DNA of 5,501 bases from CAYRML01 sp050942825 (GTDB taxonomy: Bacteria; Bacillota; Dehalobacteriia; UBA4068), in the NCBI GenBank assembly GCA_050942825.1, contig JBMNOA010000079.1, forward strand, positions 1 to 5,501, read 5' to 3'. Shown piece by piece: positions 1 through 5,501 of this stretch. The position numbers were made by a program, and so were the translations under genes. Position 1 is the stretch's first letter. Every line of letters starts with the position of its first letter. The notes under the pieces are model-generated. The model had not been told where the DNA came from. It made no database searches and was given only the letters and a program-made list of their open reading frames with translations.

Positions 1-1056
1 ATCAATATCTAAGCCCCAAATGTTATGCTCCACAATGCTGGCAGCCGCCTCACGCGCAGTATAACCGTAAGATTCATAAATCTGCACCAAAACATCAAAC
101 ATATAGGCCAAAATATGACCGCTTCCCTGACAAGGATCGATAGCGAGAATATCTTCCGGCTTCAGGGCAGCATATTCCTTCTGAATCGAGGAAAGCTGCA
201 CCTGCACTTCCGGTTCTTGCTCCGCTTCATCCAGATAGTACTTCCAAGAGGCTTTCAATTCATCGTTAGGATGCCCCTCCAGCCACAAACGGCCAAGAGA
301 GTTCTCCACCATGTACCGAACAATCCAGTCAGGCGTGAACAGTTGCGTAGCCGCAGGAATATTTTCTTTGCTTATTTTGATGTTTTTCTTAAGGCCGGCA
401 AACACTTTATCCTTGGGTTCAGTGTTGTAGTACTGATATAACCAGCCAATAATCTGTACCTGATCTGTCCAGTCTTCTTCCGGTATCATGGTCACCATCT
501 GTTCGATGACGCTACCTTCTCGCAAAAGATTGTCCGGAAACAGCAGCTCCGTGAAGTCTGAAATTCGCTGGAACATGCCGGGAAGAATGCTGGAGAGTGC
601 ATTGCACTGAACAATAATCATATACTTAAAGAGCGCATCATCGTCGTTGGCATTCTTAAGAGCATAGACTTTCTCCATATCCAGCCCGTCAAGCTCCATG
701 TTGATTGCTTCGGCCAAAATCTGAGGCTTGAAGTTGTTCTCATCATCCGTGAAGACACGAACACGGGAAGGAAGATAGCCATTTACCTCCATGAACCGGA
801 GGGCAATGAACCGGTTGAACCAAGTGTAGGCGATCTCCTCCATGACCTGCTCATAACCTTTTTCGCGGATCTGAGCAATCAGAGCCTGACGCTGACGTTT
901 CTCTTCAGCAGACATGACGCGGCCAAGAACGCTATCCGCAGAAGCGTCCCCATAGCCTTTATCGGTTATCTCATACAAGGCAGCTCTCTGGCTTACGCGG
1001 GAAATCAGTTCCCGTCTTGCCCATACTGCATATTTCTTGATAGCATTCTTGTCCAT
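1..1056 (-). CDS. pglX: PglX, BREX N6-adenine DNA methyltransferase, N-terminal 352 codons (cut by window edge)
   Basis: This is the BREX methyltransferase, which in characterised systems methylates adenine in a short asymmetric site so that host DNA is spared. I translated it by hand from the ATG at 1056-1054, and the frame stays open to base 1. The N-terminus begins MDKNAIKKYAVWARRELI, followed by EIAYTWFNRFIALRFMEVNGYLP (residues about 74-96), which is typical of PglX. A TQLFTPDWIVRYMVENS segment (237-253) precedes the SAM-binding motif I, IDPCQGSGH (306-314). GLDID (348-352) matches the next acidic motif of the Rossmann fold. The catalytic NPPY motif and the target-recognition part would lie beyond the window; full PglX is usually about 1,200 residues. 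The start is fixed because an in-frame TAA (1059-1057) directly precedes the ATG. It begins 14 bases after the 280-residue gene ends, so co-transcription is likely. No frameshift is visible in the part present. Confidence 0.95.
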   Translation of the reverse strand, partial: MDKNAIKKYAVWARRELISRVSQRAALYEITDKGYGDASADSVLGRVMSAEEKRQRQALIAQIREKGYEQVMEEIAYTWFNRFIALRFMEVNGYLPSRVRVFTDDENNFKPQILAEAINMELDGLDMEKVYALKNANDDDALFKYMIIVQCNALSSILPGMFQRISDFTELLFPDNLLREGSVIEQMVTMIPEEDWTDQVQIIGWLYQYYNTEPKDKVFAGLKKNIKISKENIPAATQLFTPDWIVRYMVENSLGRLWLEGHPNDELKASWKYYLDEAEQEPEVQVQLSSIQKEYAALKPEDILAIDPCQGSGHILAYMFDVLVQIYESYGYTAREAAASIVEHNIWGLDID

Positions 1057-1060
1057 TTAG

Positions 1061-1066
1061 CACCTC
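1061..1066 (-). promoter_or_regulatory. Ribosome binding site of pglX (GAGGTG)
   Basis: GAGGTG lies four bases before the pglX ATG and matches the end of the consensus AAGGAGGTG. It sits wholly inside the 14-base gap after the upstream stop codon, so pglX can recruit its own ribosomes. An in-frame TAA occupies most of the spacer, which rules out a longer N-terminus. Confidence 0.75.
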
Positions 1067-1070
1067 ATGA

Positions 1071-1913
1071 TTATCTGAATAAATCTGCAAACGCACCGAA
1101 GAATGTTTCCCAAAAAGTAAACGGCTCCACGGCCCTCTTGCGAAGTTTCTTCAGAAGATTGTCAATATCTTTGAGCAACTGCTTCTTTGTCGCTTCTGTG
1201 TCACGGTATCCCTTGACCTTCTCACCAAAGTCTTTTACAAGCGCTTGAATGAAATCATTGACCGATACATTCAAACTATCCGGGTAAAGGCAGAAAGAAT
1301 AATCTGGTGGATTCCCCTTTGAGCTGAACTTCAGTGCGTAATCTTTCTTGGAATCCCACTCATCCAACAATTTCTTGAGTTTATCAGTGCTAAAGAAATC
1401 TTTGTATGAGCAAGTACGGTACGCATTACATCCAGTTGGATTAGCCGTTTTCAAAGCATTCCTTTTGCCCTTGTTGTGAGAGTATTCTTCAAAAGCATAC
1501 CCTTCCTTTAAGAGTGAAAGATTGTCGAGAAGCACAACATGTATGTCTTTCGCCAAATAATCCTTATCCGAGCCGAAGCTGAGTACCTTAACCTCAAGAG
1601 CAGTTGCTTTTTCAGCTATCCTCTTCTTCAAGAATATTAGGTCTCCGGACATTTCAAGCTTTCGCACAGGCGGGGTGTATATGATCCGATTACCTTTTTC
1701 TATGTGATCATAGCTCTCCCATGTTCTGCATCTATCTTCCTCGATAGACTTTTTGAGTTCTGAGAAATGGCTATAGAGCTTTTTGTAAAGCTCCTGCATT
1801 TTTTGCCTGTCCGCTTGGTTCTTGCCGGATCTCAAGCCAAGGATAAAGGTAATAAGGCTGACGATAAGGCTTGTTCCAAGGCTTATCAGCACTGTCCTTA
1901 AAGCATCACTCAC
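1071..1913 (-). CDS. Unrecognised 280-residue single-pass membrane protein inserted between brxC and pglX
   Basis: I do not recognise the family. Residues about 7-27 (TVLISLGTSLIVSLITFILGL) form one hydrophobic segment after a six-residue N-terminus. The next residues are basic (RSGKNQADRQK), so the positive-inside rule places the remaining ~250 residues in the cytoplasm. The soluble part is lysine-rich and looks mainly helical in its first third (about 32-60) and near the end (about 220-260). A middle section carries four cysteines (62, 162, 168, 208). The C-terminus is an aromatic, amphipathic stretch, FTFWETFFGAFADLF (265-279). The start is GTG: in-frame TGA and TAG stops lie 9-15 bases upstream, and the next in-frame ATG (residue 39) would remove the membrane segment. 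The gene sits 21 bases after brxC and 14 before pglX, in the same direction, so it is probably co-expressed with BREX. It is AT-richer than both neighbours, suggesting separate acquisition. It could be an independent anti-phage effector, a BREX accessory or regulator, or passenger cargo. I see no nuclease, kinase, TIR or ATPase motif. Confidence 0.85.
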   Translation of the reverse strand: MSDALRTVLISLGTSLIVSLITFILGLRSGKNQADRQKMQELYKKLYSHFSELKKSIEEDRCRTWESYDHIEKGNRIIYTPPVRKLEMSGDLIFLKKRIAEKATALEVKVLSFGSDKDYLAKDIHVVLLDNLSLLKEGYAFEEYSHNKGKRNALKTANPTGCNAYRTCSYKDFFSTDKLKKLLDEWDSKKDYALKFSSKGNPPDYSFCLYPDSLNVSVNDFIQALVKDFGEKVKGYRDTEATKKQLLKDIDNLLKKLRKRAVEPFTFWETFFGAFADLFR

Positions 1914-1918
1914 AACTG

Positions 1919-1924
1919 TTCCTC
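1919..1924 (-). promoter_or_regulatory. Ribosome binding site of the 280-residue gene (GAGGAA)
   Basis: GAGGAA lies five bases upstream of the GTG at 1913-1911. It is a reasonable but weaker match than the brxC site. It supports GTG as the true start, since no other start codon fits between the upstream in-frame stops and the membrane segment. It sits in the 21-base gap after the brxC stop, so ribosomes finishing brxC could reinitiate here. Confidence 0.65.
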
Positions 1925-1934
1925 ACTACTTTCT

Positions 1935-4900
1935 TTATTTCAGCTGGATACCATCACAGTTCTTGAGGAGCTGCTTCAGCTGACTGCGAAGCTTCTCAAC
2001 ATAATCGTCTACTTCTTCCGGGGTCTCCATTGTCTTCGCAGGGAAGATGACTGACCGGTTATACGACCGGATCACCTTCTTCGGTGCGGGTTTAGGAGGA
2101 TTGACCGGATTTACAGGCGGTTTGGGCGGGTCAACCGGCTTCGGAGGCGCAACCGCCACTTCAATCCTTGCTACCGCAGTGTCCTTGTATTGAAGCATCG
2201 GCGGGATGAGGCCGTCCAGAAGTGCAAGACTCTGGAAGTCCTTGACTTTCTGACGCTGCTGAGAGTAGTATTCATCAGCCTTAGAAACAAGATCCTTGGC
2301 TTTGAAGTCTCCATTTGCCGCCTGATGCACTGCGCCCATGCACTGCGTAATGATGTCGCTGACTTCTTCACGCTTGGAAGCAAGCAGACGGTCATGGCCT
2401 TCTCGGACAGTAGCCATAAGGCCGTTCAGTTCAGGAATCTTCTTGTAGCTAAAGCCTCCCTGCACCACAACGATAAGACGAATCTTGTTAAGTGCATCAT
2501 TGGCTTCTGGCTCGTGAGACAGGTAATCCAGCTCATTCCGGAGGTCTTCTTCCATCTGAGCTGCTGCATCGAAGACCTGCACTTGCGTCTTGAAGAAGCT
2601 TTCAACTTCCTGAAGATCTTCCTTGCTGTCGAAGAGCTTGTCTTCCAGCTTCAGAACGCGGTCAATCAGGGCAATGTTGTCTTTCTTCTGAGAGAGAACT
2701 TCCGTTGCCAGCTGAATTGCCGCCTGTACTTTGCCCTTGTCCGGATATCTCCGGTTAGGTACATAGCGCTGCTCCAAAGCCTCATAATGAGCCTTCTGCG
2801 CCTCAAACTTCATGACGATGAAAGCAACAAGGCCGTCTTCATCATCCGGTACATCCATTACATCAAAGTACTCACGGAGGAGATCCTTGACCGCCTTCAT
2901 CTTGACCGCAGTCACGACCTGACGCTTGGAAATGCTGGTTTTGCCGATCTCACTCTTCTTGCGGAGCATATCTGGAAGCTTCGGATCGTTGGGCTGGATT
3001 GTTGCGCCACCGTACTTGATGGTGACTTTCTGCTGGTTAATAAGCAGAGCTACAACCGCAGCAATGTCGATCTCACGCCAGCCATACGGGATGCCCTGAT
3101 AGCGGCTCTGTACATCAAACATGGAGGTAGGCAGCTTTGTCCTATCCTGAACGATCAGATATTCCTCGACCTTTGCAGCTGCATCACGGTTGGGTTCTGC
3201 TCCGGCAATGAAGTTTCCAGTCAGGATCTCGATAATGTCAGCGTCCGTCTCGGCGTTTTTCTCAATCAGGCCAAGCTCACTGTAAACGTGCGCCACCAGA
3301 TACTCCAGCGCCTGATCAATGCGGGACTTTGCGTCACCGCTCTTTATCTCAACATGCTCACCGTCCACATAGAAGGCTGCATTCACAATGGCTTTCTTCA
3401 GATCCTCCATAGCGGACAGCTCATACCTGCCAGCTTCATCCTGCTGGTCACGGATGATGTCCTGCATGGACTTCGGAAGCTGGGAGACGTTTCGCTGCTT
3501 CACGAACTTGCGGATCTTCATGGCACTTTCCAACGCCTCATAGTAGGAAGTACCGGAAAGAACGACAATAGCCTGCCCCTTAGATTCCGTCATAAGGCGC
3601 AGCTCAGATTTCTCCACGGCATCGGTTGCGACCGTCAGGAAGCGCAGCTTCATACCACCGGTCACTGCACCCGTGGTCACGCCGTCAACCATCTTATCGA
3701 AGTCGAAGTCATACTTGCCGTAGCGATATTTCTTTGTCTGGTAGATATCAGCGTAGATCATTTGAGCAATGCGCTCAACGATAGATGCTGTATCCACGTT
3801 GGTATTCTTGATATCCTTCTGGATGTCCTGCTCCTCATCGGTCAGGAAGTTATAAGTGTCTCCGGTTCTGCCGATGTAGTTCTGGCTCATGAGCCGGTTC
3901 AGGGACTCTCTGACCTTCTCGCGGAGAACGATCTTATCTGTGCGGATATCATCGGCCATCAGGATAACAATGTTGTCCACGTTGGCAGGGATGTCATCCA
4001 CATAGCGGATCAGGTACAAGAGCTTCAGAACATCAACGTCCATAGCCTCGATTCCCGCGCCAATATCCGCTGCGTTCTGGCAGCGCTCGATCACACGGCG
4101 AATGGAACTGTCAAGGAAGGTATGTACGGTATCGTAGAAGCGGAAGAACGGAACCAGCGCGTATTCGTCCTGATCCTGAATCTTTTGCGCGGCTTCTTGG
4201 AACCCGGACAGCATGGATCGCTCACCACCGGAGAGATGCTTGCCTGAATTGCCGTGCTTACGGATCTCAGCGAAGACCTTCTGCATGATGATGAACTGAT
4301 ACGGCACAAACGGGAAGTTCACTGCGAACTCGTTTGCTCCGGTAAAGCCCTTGATATCCAGAATGGAATCCGTAAAGCTGAAGAGGTTGCGAAGGACAGA
4401 ATCATTTTCATGATAAAGGCCTTCCAGCTGCTTCTCGACATCGGGCTTTTTCTTCAGGATACGCTTCTGGATAACTTCATCCACTGAGGAGGAAGACAGG
4501 GAGAGCCGGGTTTTGAAACGAGCCTGAATTCTGGAGAATTCATCAGCGCGAACCTTGATGATCTCATCAATGGCTTCCTGACCGGTGCACATGACCCAAA
4601 CCTTACCACCGCATTCGCTGCCAATCTTCTCAGTCAGAGACTGGAGGTTCAGGAGCATGTCGGTATCCGTTCCGACGTACTGACCAACTTCGTCAATCAG
4701 GAAGATAAGCCTGAAGTCCTTTGGCTGCTTTTTCACGTAAGCTTTGATATCTTCGACCAGCTGGGCAATGGAAAACTCGACCGCAGTCTTGTCGTTGAAC
4801 CAGCGCTTTGCATCCTCCTCGCTCATGTCCAGAACTTCCATCAGCGTAGGAATGATAAACTTGCCATTGAACGCAAAGGCTTTTCTCTGGTCAACCCAAG

Positions 4901-5471
4901 ACTTGCCCTTCTTGGCCTCAAAGACGCGACGGAATTCTTCGGTCTTACCAAGCTGATCAATGTACTGCTCCAGCATGGCAACCTTCAGGTTCTCGCCAAA
5001 GAAGCCAAGGTGGTTATAGAACATCTTTGCGAAGACGCGGAGCACCGCAGTCTTGTCCTTGTTGATAGAGCCTTCAATGTCGATATTGAAAAGAATGGTC
5101 TCGGTTTTGCCACGGGTAGCTTTGTCGATCAGCATAAACGTGGCAGGATCATCCGCAAACTTTTTGCGGAACATTTCGACCGTAGGAACACCACCAACAG
5201 ACTTGTTCTCAAGGATGTAGGAAAGCATCTTCAGGAAATGAGATTTACCACTTCCAAAGAAACCGGAGATCCACACGCCGATATCGTCCGTAGGTTTATC
5301 AAAGGAGTCGCTATAGTAGTCAAAGAAGCTGATGAAGTGCTTCTTCAATTCTTTTGTGATGACGTACTCTCGAACTTCCTGCTCGATAACGTCCGTTGTA
5401 TCCTGATCGACTTTGATGACACCATTGATTTGTCTGTTGATGTCCTCAGCGAACATGTTGCGAATCATCAT
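1935..5471 (-). CDS. brxC: BrxC, BREX P-loop ATPase
   Basis: BrxC is the large ATPase of BREX, a cytoplasmic core component needed for phage restriction; its exact mechanical role is unsettled. The length, 1,178 residues, is near the family norm of about 1,200. Walker A is GFFGSGKS (70-77), inside the typical GVWISGFFGSGKSHFLKML context. Walker B is RLIFLIDE (254-261), followed by VGQYVG. VWVMCTGQE (291-299) is a plausible sensor-1 strand, and RFKTRL (318-323) offers candidate arginine-finger residues. KHLSGGERSML (411-421) follows. PYGWREIDIAAVVALL (795-810) is characteristic of the middle region of this family. Residues about 890-1000 are charged, helical and coiled-coil-like. A proline-rich linker (1109-1132) leads to a short helical tail. 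The start is the first of two adjacent ATG codons, eight bases after a strong ribosome binding site. The reading frame stays open to the window edge, but no better start is seen there. The neighbours (brxB end upstream, pglX downstream) fit type 1 BREX. All key nucleotide-binding residues are present. Confidence 0.96.
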   Translation of the reverse strand: MMIRNMFAEDINRQINGVIKVDQDTTDVIEQEVREYVITKELKKHFISFFDYYSDSFDKPTDDIGVWISGFFGSGKSHFLKMLSYILENKSVGGVPTVEMFRKKFADDPATFMLIDKATRGKTETILFNIDIEGSINKDKTAVLRVFAKMFYNHLGFFGENLKVAMLEQYIDQLGKTEEFRRVFEAKKGKSWVDQRKAFAFNGKFIIPTLMEVLDMSEEDAKRWFNDKTAVEFSIAQLVEDIKAYVKKQPKDFRLIFLIDEVGQYVGTDTDMLLNLQSLTEKIGSECGGKVWVMCTGQEAIDEIIKVRADEFSRIQARFKTRLSLSSSSVDEVIQKRILKKKPDVEKQLEGLYHENDSVLRNLFSFTDSILDIKGFTGANEFAVNFPFVPYQFIIMQKVFAEIRKHGNSGKHLSGGERSMLSGFQEAAQKIQDQDEYALVPFFRFYDTVHTFLDSSIRRVIERCQNAADIGAGIEAMDVDVLKLLYLIRYVDDIPANVDNIVILMADDIRTDKIVLREKVRESLNRLMSQNYIGRTGDTYNFLTDEEQDIQKDIKNTNVDTASIVERIAQMIYADIYQTKKYRYGKYDFDFDKMVDGVTTGAVTGGMKLRFLTVATDAVEKSELRLMTESKGQAIVVLSGTSYYEALESAMKIRKFVKQRNVSQLPKSMQDIIRDQQDEAGRYELSAMEDLKKAIVNAAFYVDGEHVEIKSGDAKSRIDQALEYLVAHVYSELGLIEKNAETDADIIEILTGNFIAGAEPNRDAAAKVEEYLIVQDRTKLPTSMFDVQSRYQGIPYGWREIDIAAVVALLINQQKVTIKYGGATIQPNDPKLPDMLRKKSEIGKTSISKRQVVTAVKMKAVKDLLREYFDVMDVPDDEDGLVAFIVMKFEAQKAHYEALEQRYVPNRRYPDKGKVQAAIQLATEVLSQKKDNIALIDRVLKLEDKLFDSKEDLQEVESFFKTQVQVFDAAAQMEEDLRNELDYLSHEPEANDALNKIRLIVVVQGGFSYKKIPELNGLMATVREGHDRLLASKREEVSDIITQCMGAVHQAANGDFKAKDLVSKADEYYSQQRQKVKDFQSLALLDGLIPPMLQYKDTAVARIEVAVAPPKPVDPPKPPVNPVNPPKPAPKKVIRSYNRSVIFPAKTMETPEEVDDYVEKLRSQLKQLLKNCDGIQLK
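2076..2147 (-). repeat. Proline-rich repeat region within brxC (PPKPV-type linker)
   Basis: These 24 codons (residues 1109-1132) encode three imperfect copies of PPKP separated by VD, PVNPVN and related spacers, ending PAPKK. At DNA level the copies use different codons (CCG, CCC, CCT), so this is not a recent slippage repeat. It probably forms a stiff extended linker joining the coiled-coil region to the last 46 residues, which contain a conserved-looking helix (PEEVDDYVEKLRSQLKQLL). A linker like this could hold the tail as a docking segment for another BREX protein. That role is inferred, not seen. Confidence 0.6.
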
Positions 5472-5479
5472 GTCTGCAT

Positions 5480-5486
5480 CCTCCTC
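5480..5486 (-). promoter_or_regulatory. Ribosome binding site of brxC (GAGGAGG)
   Basis: GAGGAGG is a near-perfect Shine-Dalgarno sequence eight bases before the ATG at 5471-5469. Optimal spacing selects this ATG rather than the ATG directly touching the site (5479-5477), which would give only a three-codon peptide. It is the strongest ribosome binding site in the window and implies efficient translation of brxC. It appears to overlap the stop codon of the preceding gene (TGAGGAGG). Confidence 0.85.
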
Positions 5487-5501
5487 AGAAAATATTGAAA
5501 G
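5485..5501 (-). CDS. Probable last codons of brxB (3' fragment only)
   Basis: In one minus-strand frame the first bases read FNIF followed by TGA at 5487-5485. The TGA overlaps the brxC ribosome binding site in the common TGAGGAGG arrangement. In type 1 BREX the gene directly before brxC is brxB, a small protein of unclear biochemical role (DUF1788). Position alone therefore suggests this is its C-terminus. Only four residues are visible, so the sequence itself cannot prove identity. A second frame also closes just after the brxC start (at 5470-5468) and cannot be excluded. Confidence 0.35.

Noticed and set aside
300..330. Possible unusual methyltransferase motif I (DPCQGSGH rather than DPACGSGH) in pglX
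   Set aside because: The nucleotides encoding it actually lie near 115-141, and DPC-x-GSGH variants are, as far as I know, ordinary in PglX proteins, so this is not an anomaly.
25..441. Open frame of 138 codons on the plus strand, antisense to pglX
   Set aside because: It is codon-aligned with pglX, crosses the pglX region that encodes motif I, and shows no domain. It is a shadow. The plus-strand frames at 4254-4487 and 5010-5498 are the same kind of artefact opposite brxC.
1057..1070. Minimal frame ATG AGG TGC TAA just before pglX
   Set aside because: It has no ribosome binding site of its own and overlaps the pglX one. It is a by-product of the GAGGTG site and the TAA next to the start.
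1299..1313. NPPDY in the unknown protein (residues 201-205), resembling the NPPY motif of adenine methyltransferases
   Set aside because: The spacing has an extra residue, no SAM-binding motif I precedes it, and the protein is small and membrane-anchored. I treat it as coincidence.
1057..1934. Insertion-sequence or transposon remnants flanking the unknown gene
   Set aside because: I looked for terminal inverted repeats and target duplications in the 21- and 14-base gaps and found none, and no transposase is present.
2190..4247. Open frame of 685 codons on the plus strand, antisense to brxC
   Set aside because: Its codons align exactly with the brxC codons, so it stays open simply because brxC avoids TTA, CTA and TCA there. 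It has no recognisable domain, and brxC is unambiguous on the other strand.
5468..5479. Three-codon reading frame (ATG CAG ACA TGA) overlapping the brxC start
   Set aside because: Its ATG touches the ribosome binding site with no spacing, so it would not be initiated. The real start is eight bases away at 5471.

Overview
All genes in this window lie on the minus strand and read from high to low coordinates. The window is the middle of a BREX (bacteriophage exclusion) anti-phage operon of type 1 layout. brxC is complete at 1935-5471. A 280-residue gene I do not recognise follows at 1071-1913. The first 352 codons of pglX fill 1056-1 and run off the edge. A few bases at 5485-5501 are probably the very end of brxB. 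Strong GAGGAGG-type ribosome binding sites, roughly 50% GC in the core genes and gene-to-gene gaps of about 13-21 bases suggest a tightly packed bacterial operon. A Gram-positive gut-type Firmicute (Clostridia) would fit, but the taxonomy is a weak inference.

In known BREX systems, PglX is an N6-adenine methyltransferase that marks a non-palindromic site in the host genome. BrxC is a large P-loop ATPase. Together with BrxA, BrxB, PglZ and BrxL (all outside this window) they block replication of unmarked phage DNA. The genes here keep the canonical order brxB-brxC-pglX, so this looks like an intact core. No promoter or terminator is visible, and one polycistronic message probably covers the whole window.

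The unusual part is the gene between brxC and pglX. It starts with GTG and is visibly AT-richer than its neighbours. It encodes one N-terminal membrane segment followed by a lysine-rich, probably cytoplasmic domain. The brxC-pglX junction is a place where other BREX loci carry separate defence cargo; the PARIS genes ariA/ariB in Salmonella BREX are the example I know. This gene is therefore a candidate for an undescribed membrane-anchored defence effector or BREX accessory. No stretch longer than 21 bases is left without a gene.
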